Assembly (NCBI GenBank): GCA_963677085.2
Contig: CAXXFH010000004.1
Coordinates: 186,001-250,000 of the forward strand
DNA length: 64,000 nucleotides
Direction: 5' to 3'
From: G963677085 sp963677085
GTDB taxonomy: Bacteria; Planctomycetota; Planctomycetia; Pirellulales; Thermoguttaceae
Below, one piece after another: positions 9,331 through 17,509 of this stretch. The notes below the pieces were generated by a model, which saw nothing but the letters and a program-made list of their open reading frames with translations, was not told where the DNA came from and searched no databases. Both the position numbers and the translations under genes were made by a program. Positions within the stretch are counted from its first letter, which is position 1, and every line of letters begins with the position of its first letter.

Positions 9331-10350
9331 ATGCGCCGTGTTGCGGCAGCCTTTCTCGTGGCCATCGTATCAAGCGCCGCCACGGCCCAGACCGAGCAAC
9401 CCGCATGGAAGACACCCACCGTCGAACAAATTGGCGAACAACTCGTCGGTTGGCTCGACGAAACCCAGGCCGACGAAACAACTCGCACTCGGGTGACGAC
9501 GTTCTGGCAGAGCGTTCCGGAGGAAACCGAGAGCGGGGAATTGCTCTCACGGCTGGCCGACGCCTTTGCCCTGGTCGACCAGCGTGCGGATGCCCTGGTA
9601 CAGCTCTGCTCGCGTCCGAAGACCGAGTTCCTGCTGCCAGACCAGTCGTGGCTTACTGGCGAGCAAACCCCGGCACTGCTATCGAACAACCTGCGGCTCT
9701 TCTACGCCCGATGGCTTGCCCAGGAAGAACTGTTCGACGAGGCGTTAGAGCAAATCCGAGACCTTAAGCCGGCCGACGTCGTCGCTCCGTCCACACTGTT
9801 GTTCTACCAGAGCGTGGCACACCACTGGCTGCTCGATCGTGAAGCCAGCCAACAGGCTATCGGCAAGCTTCTTCAAGACAAGGAGGCAAGTCCTGTTCGC
9901 TACGTGGCCTTGGCGCGGTTGATGCAACAAGACATCGAGGGTTTACAGGAAGACTCGCTCGACCACATCGCCCGGCGGATGGGCGACATCCAACGCCGCC
10001 TCGACTTGGGTCGCGCCGGCAAACGGGTGCAAAACGTGGAAGATGGCGTAATCAAATCGCTCGACAAGTTGATCAAGAAGCTCGAAGACCAAGCGGCGGC
10101 TGCCGCAGCGGCCGCGGCCCAAAGCAACAACATCCAGTCGAAATCGCCAGCACAAGACAGTACGCCCATGGGCGGACGCGGACCGGGCAACGTCGCCAAG
10201 CGAAACATCGGCTCCGATTCCGGTTGGGGTAATCTTCCCGAGAAACAACGCGAAGAGGCCCTGCAAGACATCGGGCGTGAATTCCCCTCGCACTACCGCG
10301 AGGTCATTGAACAGTATTTTCGCCGCCTGGCCGCCGAAGAGAACCGCTGA
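9331..10350 (+). CDS. secreted helical protein of the vWA cluster, function unknown
   Basis: 339 aa from the ATG at 9331. An upstream in-frame ATG at 9232 would translate the palindromic repeat and put a signal peptide internally, so 9331 (or the GTG six bases earlier) is preferred. The N-terminus MRRVAAAFLVAIVSSAATAQ is a clear signal peptide. The rest is mostly helical and TPR-like in feel, with an Ala-rich run near residue 255 and a conserved-looking end (GWGNLPEKQREEALQDIGRE, then HYREVIEQYF). That tail resembles the C-terminus often seen in last-position proteins of DUF58/vWA clusters. No catalytic motif was found. Confidence 0.72.
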   Translation: MRRVAAAFLVAIVSSAATAQTEQPAWKTPTVEQIGEQLVGWLDETQADETTRTRVTTFWQSVPEETESGELLSRLADAFALVDQRADALVQLCSRPKTEFLLPDQSWLTGEQTPALLSNNLRLFYARWLAQEELFDEALEQIRDLKPADVVAPSTLLFYQSVAHHWLLDREASQQAIGKLLQDKEASPVRYVALARLMQQDIEGLQEDSLDHIARRMGDIQRRLDLGRAGKRVQNVEDGVIKSLDKLIKKLEDQAAAAAAAAAQSNNIQSKSPAQDSTPMGGRGPGNVAKRNIGSDSGWGNLPEKQREEALQDIGREFPSHYREVIEQYFRRLAAEENR

Positions 10351-10398
10351 AGCGGTAAGGGGCTAGAAACTGGAGTCTAGAGACGAGGAACGAGAGGC

Positions 10399-10422
10399 GT
10401 GGCCGCTTCAGCGGCCACGGTT
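10399..10422 (+). terminator. possible rho-independent terminator or attenuator
   Basis: Perfect stem GTGGCCGCT / AGCGGCCAC at 10399-10418 followed by GGTTTT. It sits in the 114-base gap after the last vWA-cluster gene and before the NPCBM gene, the widest gap in this run of genes. The T-run is short, so it may instead be one of the planctomycete intergenic palindromes. Confidence 0.4.
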
Positions 10423-10464
10423 TTCCATAACAACGAAAACTTCAACGACCCAACACACTGCACC

Positions 10465-11652
10465 ATGACGCACTTCCTGCTTGCCGTCGTCCTGCTATCG
10501 GCCGGTCCGGCCTTCGACGCCCACACGCTCGACGGCGAGACCGTTTCCGGAGAGCTTGTGTCGCTAGACAGCAAGGGACTCATCCTGCAAACCAGCGACG
10601 GCCCCAGTACACTGACGATGAAACAACTCCTCGGCCTGTCGCCAGAGACCAAGCCGCAGAAGCTCGACACCAAGCCCAACCTGTGGATCGACCTGCTCGA
10701 CGGCTCGACCATCGGCGCCAAGCAATACCTGGTTACCGACCGCAAGGTGACCGTTACCTTGTTGGACAACCGCACCGTGCAGCTTACCACGGCTGCCGTG
10801 GCCGCCGTTCGATTTCAGGAAGACGGCGACGCGATTAACGAAGAGTGGAACCGTTTGCTTAGCAGGAAGGCCGACAACGACCTGCTCGTCGTGCGCAAAG
10901 GCAACGCCCTCGATTTCCATAAGGGAGCCCTGTTCGACGTTACCGACGAACGCGTAAAATTCGACCTTGGCGGCGACCTGTTGCCGGTGAAACGCTCCAA
11001 AGTGTTCGGGCTGGTCTACTATCATCCGCCCAACGGCGACCTTCCCCCGGCCATTTGCCGGATCATCGACAACACGGGCTCCTCCTGGGCGGCCAGCACA
11101 ATTACCTGGCAAGACGACCTGCAATGGACCACGCCCACCGGCAGCGAAGTCCGCTGCCCCTTGGCGGCCATTCGCCATATCGATTTTTCTGGCGGCAAGG
11201 TGATCTTCCTCAGCGACCTGCAGCCTGAAAATGTCAGCTTTATGCCATTCTTTGGTTCGGCCGACGATATCCCCGGCCTCGACCGCATGTTCTCCCTGCG
11301 GACCGACACCAACCTGCAAGCCCAACCTCTCGTGCTCGGCGGCAAGAAGTACAGCAAGGGTCTGGCGATGCGAAGTCGCACGGAAGTGGTTTACCGCTTG
11401 CCCGGGCGGTTCAGCCGCTTTAAGGCCACCGCCGGCATCGACGACCAGGTTCGCCCCAACGGTCACGTCGTGTTGACGATCTCGGGTGACGATAAGCAGC
11501 TTGCCCAACTGGTTCTCACTGGAAGCACACCGCCGACGCCGATCGACGTGGACATCAGCGGAGTGCGCCGTCTGACAATACTCAGCGACTTCGGCGAGAA
11601 CCTCGACATCGGCGACCACCTTGACCTTTGCGAAGCAAGGATTTTGAAATGA
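10465..11652 (+). CDS. exported NPCBM/NEW2 domain protein
   Basis: 395 aa from the ATG at 10465, which gives a short signal peptide (MTHFLLAVVLLSAGPAF). An upstream in-frame ATG would add 22 non-signal residues. The C-terminal about 130 residues fit the NPCBM fold: LGGKKYSKGLAMRSRTEVVY, then FKATAGIDDQ and ending LGxHLDLxEARI-like (DIGDHLDLCEARILK). NPCBM domains are putative carbohydrate-binding modules on exported proteins. The N-terminal half has repeated short beta segments (LDGETVSGELVSLDSKGLIL, and DGSTIGAKQY). The stop overlaps the start of the protease gene downstream (ATGA), implying coupled translation. Confidence 0.8.
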   Translation: MTHFLLAVVLLSAGPAFDAHTLDGETVSGELVSLDSKGLILQTSDGPSTLTMKQLLGLSPETKPQKLDTKPNLWIDLLDGSTIGAKQYLVTDRKVTVTLLDNRTVQLTTAAVAAVRFQEDGDAINEEWNRLLSRKADNDLLVVRKGNALDFHKGALFDVTDERVKFDLGGDLLPVKRSKVFGLVYYHPPNGDLPPAICRIIDNTGSSWAASTITWQDDLQWTTPTGSEVRCPLAAIRHIDFSGGKVIFLSDLQPENVSFMPFFGSADDIPGLDRMFSLRTDTNLQAQPLVLGGKKYSKGLAMRSRTEVVYRLPGRFSRFKATAGIDDQVRPNGHVVLTISGDDKQLAQLVLTGSTPPTPIDVDISGVRRLTILSDFGENLDIGDHLDLCEARILK

Positions 11653-13472
11653 GACGTGCTGTAATTGCAGCCACCGCACTCCTTCTGACGGCGCCCATGG
11701 TGCTCCGGGCCGAGGTCCACCCCAAGGTCCTCCAGGCCGAGGCCCAACGCGTGGCCGCCATGGAAAAGGCGAAGAAATCGGTGTTGGCCGTCTTCGGCGT
11801 AACCGGCAAGGGAGGCGGCTCCGGCGTGGTAATTTCGTCCGACGGCTACGCCCTGACGAACTTCCACGTCGTCAAGCCGTGCGGTAACGCCATGAAATGC
11901 GGCATGGCCGACGGCAAGGCCTACGACGCCGTCGTGGTAGGCGTCGATCCGGTCGGCGATGTTGCGCTGATCAAACTCTTCGGCCGCGACGAATTCCCCT
12001 ACGCCGAGTTGGCCGACAGCGACAAGGTTCGGCCAGGCGACTGGTGTTTCGCCATGGGCAACCCCTTCCTGCTGGCCACCGATTTTCAGCCAACCGTTAC
12101 GTACGGCATCGTCTCGGGTGTGAATCGCTACCAGTATCCGGCCGGCACGTTGCTGGAATATGCCGACTGTATTCAGACCGACGCCTCGATCAACCCGGGC
12201 AACTCGGGCGGGCCGTTGTTCGACATGCAATCGCGGGTAATAGGGATCAACGGTCGCGGTTCCTTCGAGAAACGCGGACGAGTGAACGTGGGCGTGGCCT
12301 ACGCCATTTCTATCAACCAGATCAAAAACTTTCTCGGCTACCTGCACAGCGGGCGGATCGTCGATCACGCTACGCTGGGCGCCGTGGTCGTCACGTCGCC
12401 CGACGGCGAGGTCGTCGTGAACGACATTCTCGACACGTCCGACGCCTACCGTCGCGGCCTGCGGTTCGACGACGAAATCGTCGCCTTCGGCGGACGCGTT
12501 ATCACCACGACCAACGGCCTGAAAAACGCCCTGGGCATCTTTCCCAAGGGTTGGCGCGTCCCGCTGAGCTTCCGCCGCGACGGAAATCGCTACGACGTCC
12601 TGGTCCGCCTCGCGGGTGTTCACGGCGAAGGAGAACTGCTCGAAAAACTCGGCGGCCGGCGGCGTCAAATCATGCCCATGCCGCTTCCAGAGAAAGACAA
12701 AGACGGCGACAAGCCGGACAACGAGAAAAGGGATGACGACGATAACGACAAACCCAAAGAAGCCGAGCAACCGAAGTCGGACCGCCCCGGCCGGCTGCCA
12801 CATGGTATCCCGGCGCGGTTGCTGAAGCGCGAACCACCCATGGCCGAGATCGTCAAGCAGCACTTCGAAGAGAAAAAGAGATTCGCCAACTACTACTTCA
12901 ACAAACTGCATCGCGATCGAGTCCTGAAAGCGTGGAAATCGTTGGGCGACTTCTCTCAACTCGGCGGTCGCTGGATTCTCGCGGGCGAGTTGGCCGGCGG
13001 AGGTGGCGCCTTTTCCTTTGAACTCACCGACAACCAAGGCACGCTGAAGCTGCCCGTCGGCGAACCGAAACGCTGGACTGCCACCGACAACTACGCCGAA
13101 AACCTGCTGCCGGAAATGAGCGGCGGCCTGCTGCCGACGCTGAACCTCTGGCGGCGGCTGGCCACGGTCGTCCCGGGCAAGTTCGGCGACCTCACCTACC
13201 TGGGTACCGCGCCATTGGTCGGCTACGACCAACACTGCGACGTGCTCGTGGGGCTCTATAAGGGCGTGGAATGCCACTTCTACTTCGACCCGACGACAGG
13301 CCACCTGCTGGCTCTGGAAATGTTTTCCGACGAATCGAGCGATCCCTGCGAGGTTTATTTCCGCAACTATCGCGAGGTGGACGGTCGTCAAATGCCGGGC
13401 GAGATGGAAGTCCGTTTCGGCGACGATCTCTACGGGATGTTCAACTTCCAGACAATCGAGACATATCGATGA
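11649..13472 (+). CDS. HtrA/DegP-like serine protease with PDZ domain
   Basis: 607 aa. ATG overlaps the previous stop. There is a signal peptide at residues 1-21. The trypsin-like domain keeps a full triad: His73 (LTNFHVV), Asp104 (GDVALIKL) and Ser186 (INPGNSGGPLFD). A PDZ domain at about 250-320 follows (VVVNDILDTSDAYRRGLRFD). After a Lys/Asp-rich linker near residues 345-380, the last 200 residues form an additional beta-rich domain (EMFSDESSDPCEVYFRNYRE) of unknown role. It is predicted to work in the periplasm on misfolded or specific substrates. It is the only one of the three protease-like proteins in this row with an intact active site. Confidence 0.88.
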   Translation: MRRAVIAATALLLTAPMVLRAEVHPKVLQAEAQRVAAMEKAKKSVLAVFGVTGKGGGSGVVISSDGYALTNFHVVKPCGNAMKCGMADGKAYDAVVVGVDPVGDVALIKLFGRDEFPYAELADSDKVRPGDWCFAMGNPFLLATDFQPTVTYGIVSGVNRYQYPAGTLLEYADCIQTDASINPGNSGGPLFDMQSRVIGINGRGSFEKRGRVNVGVAYAISINQIKNFLGYLHSGRIVDHATLGAVVVTSPDGEVVVNDILDTSDAYRRGLRFDDEIVAFGGRVITTTNGLKNALGIFPKGWRVPLSFRRDGNRYDVLVRLAGVHGEGELLEKLGGRRRQIMPMPLPEKDKDGDKPDNEKRDDDDNDKPKEAEQPKSDRPGRLPHGIPARLLKREPPMAEIVKQHFEEKKRFANYYFNKLHRDRVLKAWKSLGDFSQLGGRWILAGELAGGGGAFSFELTDNQGTLKLPVGEPKRWTATDNYAENLLPEMSGGLLPTLNLWRRLATVVPGKFGDLTYLGTAPLVGYDQHCDVLVGLYKGVECHFYFDPTTGHLLALEMFSDESSDPCEVYFRNYREVDGRQMPGEMEVRFGDDLYGMFNFQTIETYR

Positions 13473-14521
13473 CGGGTATTCGTAGCGCATTGACGATCTT
13501 GCCCCTGCTTTGGGCGACGACAGTGTTCGTCGCGACCGAGGCCGCCGCGCGCACGGTCGACGACACCATTCACGCCGTTCAACCCAAGATGGTCAAGATC
13601 TATGGAGCCGGCGGGTTTCGCGGGATGGAAGCCTATCAGAGCGGCGCGCTGATCTCGCCCGAGGGCCATATCCTGACCGTGTTCAGCTACGTGCTCGACA
13701 CCGACGAATTGAGCGTCGTGCTCCACGACGGCTCGCGTCATCCGGCCAAGCTGCTGGGAGCCGACCCTCGGCTGGAAATCGCCGTGCTGAAGATCGACGT
13801 GTTGAATATCGAGGCCGAGAACCTGCCTTACTTCGACCTCACGAAGGCCGTCGATGCGGAGGCCGGTACCCGGGTGTTGGCCTTCAGCAATCTGTTCGGC
13901 GTGGCCGCCGGCAACGAACCGGTAAGCGTGCAGCATGGCGTCGTCTCGGTGAAAACCAACTTGGCCGCTCGACGCGGCGTGTTCGAAACCACGTACCACG
14001 GTCCTGTCTACGTGCTCGACGCCGGAACGAACAACCCAGGCGCGGCCGGCGGGATCCTGGTCACCCGACACGGCCAGTTGTTGGGCATGTTGGGCAAGGA
14101 ACTGCGCAACACGTTGACCAGCACATGGCTCAACTACGCGGTGCCAGTGGCCGAATTGCGGCCCTCGGTCGAAGCCATTCGCGAAGGCCGCTTCATCGCT
14201 CAGCGAGATTCCGACGACCCCAAGCCCGAGCGTTCACTTGAACTGCACATCGTCGGCATAACGCTGGTGCCCGACATCCTCGACCGCACGCCGCCGTACG
14301 TCGATCGGGTGCAACCTGGCTCACCCGCCAGCCAAGTGGGCTTGAAACCCGACGACCTCGTTCTGTTGGTCGGTGACCGGCTCGTGCAATCGTGCAAGGC
14401 ATTGCGTGACGAACTTCAATACATCGACTTCGAAGACCCGGTGAAGCTGACCGTGTTGCGAGGCCAGCAACTCATCGAAGTCACCCTGCAAACGCGTCTT
14501 CCTGCTGCGAGCAATCCATGA
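13469..14521 (+). CDS. catalytically dead trypsin-like/PDZ protein (pseudoprotease)
   Basis: 350 aa. ATG overlaps the previous stop; longer upstream in-frame starts lie inside the protease gene. There is a signal peptide at about 1-27. The fold signatures of an HtrA protease are visible but all three catalytic positions are changed: Ser73 where His is expected (GHILTVFSYVLD), Glu103 where Asp is expected (DPRLEIAVLKI) and Ala193 where Ser is expected (NNPGAAGGILV). A C-terminal PDZ domain (PYVDRVQPGSPASQVGLKPD) is intact. It probably binds peptides or regulates its active neighbour rather than cutting; that is inference. Confidence 0.85.
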   Translation: MTGIRSALTILPLLWATTVFVATEAAARTVDDTIHAVQPKMVKIYGAGGFRGMEAYQSGALISPEGHILTVFSYVLDTDELSVVLHDGSRHPAKLLGADPRLEIAVLKIDVLNIEAENLPYFDLTKAVDAEAGTRVLAFSNLFGVAAGNEPVSVQHGVVSVKTNLAARRGVFETTYHGPVYVLDAGTNNPGAAGGILVTRHGQLLGMLGKELRNTLTSTWLNYAVPVAELRPSVEAIREGRFIAQRDSDDPKPERSLELHIVGITLVPDILDRTPPYVDRVQPGSPASQVGLKPDDLVLLVGDRLVQSCKALRDELQYIDFEDPVKLTVLRGQQLIEVTLQTRLPAASNP

Positions 14522-16509
14522 ATATCCGTGCAATACGTTTTCGCTGGCTGGCCGTTGCGGCGACCGTTTCGTTGGCTGTTGGTGCGATAGCATTTTCGCC
14601 CCCTACGACCACCTACGCCGGCGAGGATCTCGACCTGCTCGAACAACAGGCCATCCAGGCCGCCGTAGCTCGCGTGGCTCCTTCCGTGCTTCGGGTGGAG
14701 ACGGTCGGTGGATTGCAGCGAGTGGGCAAGGTGCTGTTTGGTACCGGCCCGACCACGGCCCTGGTCGTCTCGGCCGACGGCTACCTCGTTTCCAGTTCGT
14801 TCAATTTCGCCAACCAACCCAGTTCGATCCTGGTCACCCTGCCCGACGGTTCCCGCAAGGCGGCCCAACTGGTGGCCACCGACCACAATCGCAAGATCGC
14901 CCTGCTAAAGGTCGACATCGACAAACCGCTCGCCGTCCCCCAGACGTCGCCTCGCGACCAACTCCGCATCGGCCAATGGGCGATTGCCGTGGGCCGCTCC
15001 TTCGTGGCCGAAAAACCCAATGTCGCCGTCGGTGTGCTCAGCGCCGTCGACCGCATCTGGGGTAAAGCAGTGCAGACCGACGCCGCCGTATCGCCAAGCA
15101 ACTACGGTGGACCACTGATCGACATTCACGGCCGCGTGATCGGGGTGCTCGTTCCCCAGTCACCCGAGGCTGCCGGCGACGTAGCCGGCTACGAATGGTA
15201 CGACTCGGGCATTGGGTTCGCCGTGAACATCGACGATCTTCTGAAAGTGCTTCCGCGACTCAAAGAAGGCAAGGACCTGCATCCCGGCCTGGTAGGCATT
15301 AGTCTCGAAGGCGAAAACATGGCGATCTCCGAGCCCGTGATCGCAAACTGCCGCCCCGGCTCGCCTGCCCAAAAAGGCGGCATCAAGAAAGACGACCGCA
15401 TCGTGGCGATCGACGGTCAACCGATTCTCACGGCTGCCGACGTGAAAAAGCGAATCTCCCAGGCGTATGCCGGCGACACGCTCCGCATGGTCGTCAAACG
15501 CGGCGATCAGCAGATTCCCTGCGACGTGCAACTGGTCGACAAACTCGTGCCTTTCCAACACGGCATGTTCGGCATCCTTCCGCGCCGCACGCCCGGTGGC
15601 CCGGAAGGCGTGGAGGTGCGCTACGTCTATCCGGAAAGCCCCGCCGCCAAGGCGGGTATCAAGCCGGGCGACATCCTGCTGAAGCTCGGCGAGGAGGCCG
15701 TCGCCGACCGCTACGACCTGATCGCGAAGATCGGCGCGATGCAGCCGGGCGACACGGCGCGTTTTGCTATCCGCCACGGCGAGAAAGCTCGCGAGGTTTC
15801 GGCCGTGTTGGTGCCGCTACCCGAGGCGCTACCTCCGGCCGAGTTGCCCGCAGCCCGAGCATCGGTCCCAGCGGCTGAAGGCGAGTTGCCTGAGGTAGGC
15901 TCCGTAGCTCTAAAAATCCCCGAGATGGCCAACGAAGCGATGGCCTACGTGCCCGAGGACTACAACCCGGCTGTCACCCATGGTGTGGTGGTATGGCTCC
16001 ACGGCCCCGGCGGTTACGTATGGCCCGACTTGCTCGCCCAATGGAAATCGCTCTGCGACGCCAACGACCTGATTCTGCTGGCGCCCAAGTCGGCCGACCC
16101 GGAGAAATGGACGCCCAACGAGATGGTCTTCGCCCAGAAGGTTCTCGAACAACTGGTCGCCGACTACCAAGTGGATCCCACGCGAATCGTCGCCCATGGG
16201 TACGAAAAGGGGGCGACGATTGCCACGCTATTGGCTTACCGCAATCGCGATCTGGTTCGCGCGTTGGCACTGGTCGACGCCCCGCTGGCCGGCCCTCCGC
16301 CGGAGAACGAGCCGCTCGAGCGTTTGGCCGTCTACCTGACCAAGGCCACGGAAGCCGCCAACGCCCCGCTGATCGAACGTTCGATCAAGGCCTGTCAGGA
16401 GCGAAAGATTCCGGTCACAGTAAAACCCCAATACGGCGAACCGCGCCCGCTAGACGCCAAAGAACGCGCCGAACTGGTCCGCTGGATCGACATACTCGAC
16501 AGGATTTAA
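14518..16509 (+). CDS. pseudoprotease with two PDZ domains and inactive alpha/beta-hydrolase-like domain
   Basis: 663 aa, ATG overlapping the previous stop, signal peptide about 1-34. The trypsin-like part lacks the triad: Phe95 for His (GYLVSSSFN), Lys126 for Asp (RKIALLKV), Tyr196 for Ser (SPSNYGGPL). Two PDZ domains follow (NCRPGSPAQKGGIKKDDRI near 280 and YPESPAAKAGIKPGDIL near 372). From about residue 475 there is an esterase-like alpha/beta hydrolase domain (AMAYVPEDYNPAVTHGVVVW, then VDPTRIVAHGYEKGATIA), but the nucleophile elbow reads G-Y-E-K-G, with Glu563 in place of Ser. Both enzyme domains therefore look non-catalytic. It ends the cluster and is followed by a palindromic repeat. 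Confidence 0.85.
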   Translation: MNIRAIRFRWLAVAATVSLAVGAIAFSPPTTTYAGEDLDLLEQQAIQAAVARVAPSVLRVETVGGLQRVGKVLFGTGPTTALVVSADGYLVSSSFNFANQPSSILVTLPDGSRKAAQLVATDHNRKIALLKVDIDKPLAVPQTSPRDQLRIGQWAIAVGRSFVAEKPNVAVGVLSAVDRIWGKAVQTDAAVSPSNYGGPLIDIHGRVIGVLVPQSPEAAGDVAGYEWYDSGIGFAVNIDDLLKVLPRLKEGKDLHPGLVGISLEGENMAISEPVIANCRPGSPAQKGGIKKDDRIVAIDGQPILTAADVKKRISQAYAGDTLRMVVKRGDQQIPCDVQLVDKLVPFQHGMFGILPRRTPGGPEGVEVRYVYPESPAAKAGIKPGDILLKLGEEAVADRYDLIAKIGAMQPGDTARFAIRHGEKAREVSAVLVPLPEALPPAELPAARASVPAAEGELPEVGSVALKIPEMANEAMAYVPEDYNPAVTHGVVVWLHGPGGYVWPDLLAQWKSLCDANDLILLAPKSADPEKWTPNEMVFAQKVLEQLVADYQVDPTRIVAHGYEKGATIATLLAYRNRDLVRALALVDAPLAGPPPENEPLERLAVYLTKATEAANAPLIERSIKACQERKIPVTVKPQYGEPRPLDAKERAELVRWIDILDRI

Positions 16510-16519
16510 CCCACTCTCT

Positions 16520-16559
16520 CCCCTCTCCCGTTTCGGGAGAGGGGCCGGGGGTGAGGGCG
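16520..16559. repeat. interspersed palindromic repeat (CCCCTCTCCC family), copy 2
   Basis: CCCCTCTCCC-GTTTC-GGGAGAGGGG then GGGGGTGAGGGCGA. It lies 10 bases after the stop of the last pseudoprotease gene and could act as its transcription end. It matches 9282-9319 and 39270-39306. Confidence 0.85.
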
Positions 16560-16816
16560 ACACACTTTTCGTTCTGTAGTACCATTGATTTTGCGGAACA
16601 GGTGATGTTATTGCGCGGCCGTTCGCGGCGATTCGTTGTCTTCGACAAGACAACGGAAACGAGGGGACGACTCGTGACGCTGCTCGGCCCTGTTGACCAA
16701 CTCCACTCGAACTCGGACAATTCGAAGTGGGGGAAACGGCTGAGCGCTCCACTTCGCAATCCAGCGACCGGTCGTTGGCGCGATGCCACAGTCTCCGCCA
16801 TCACGTTGCTGATAGT

Positions 16817-16920
16817 TATTGATGCTTGCATTGAAAATGATCCTCTTCGGAAAGCCGAACGCCTGGAAACCCAGGCTCCCGTTGGTCGCCTTCGGCTCAT
16901 TAGCTATGCAAGCGTCAATA
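16817..16920 (+). repeat. 104-bp element with 15-bp terminal inverted repeats, copy 1
   Basis: The ends are TATTGATGCTTGCAT and ATGCAAGCGTCAATA, imperfect inverted repeats with one mismatch. The interior contains the hairpin GCCTGG-AAAC-CCAGGC inside a wider GCCGAA/TTCGGC pairing. A copy of the same length lies at 43116-43219, and an inverted, more diverged 101-bp copy at 29990-30090. It has the form of a non-autonomous miniature element or structured repeat. Confidence 0.85.
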
Positions 16921-17509
16921 GAGAAAAAAACATGAGATCATAATTGTCTTGTTGACCAATTTCCTCGGCAAAGAATATTAGACAGGATATTCAGGATAAA
17001 GACCACGACAAGGGGAAATCGTTCGGTAGGTTTCGCTTGAATCTTGTCGATCCTTTTGCCGGCGAAGGCCGCTGCCAAGGGGCTACGGAAGTGCAACCAC
17101 GGCGTGGACCACCGACACCGGCGGTGTTTGTCAGGTTCCAGGCGTTCGCGGAAGCCCGCCGACGTCCGAGCCTCAGGCCCACGGCAAGGGACTCAACGAA
17201 ACACTTGGCCTGTCCAACGATAGACCGAAGCGTGCCAAACACCAGCCAGGACAATAGCAACAGCAGGAACATCAACAATCATTTCCAGGGCGTGAACTTT
17301 CGGCCTTTGGCGAACCGAAGATCGTGAACCTTCGATAGTTCTTCGTTTCTGCCTCGCCAATGGTTCGAAAGCTGAAAAGAATTTTCCGGATGAACCGGAT
17401 GACACGAAAACATCCCGTCAATCCTGTTCATCCTGTCTAAACTGAACTTGTGGATCGCAGTTGTTCGATAAGGCCGATCATAATTGTCTTATTCGGGGCA
17501 CTGAAAACC

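Larger units (their letters stand above)
16510..17509. other. 1-kb non-coding gap rich in interspersed repeats
   Basis: No convincing gene. It holds a CCCCTCTCCC hairpin (16520-16559), a copy of a 'GATTTTGCGG' repeat (16577-16640), a 104-bp element with terminal inverted repeats (16817-16920), a 15-bp direct repeat gatcataattgtctt (16936-16950 and 17476-17490), and fragments of the ATCCTGT repeat (16981-16998 and 17412-17437). A promoter for the flavoprotein gene is expected near its right end but none was clear. Confidence 0.7.
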
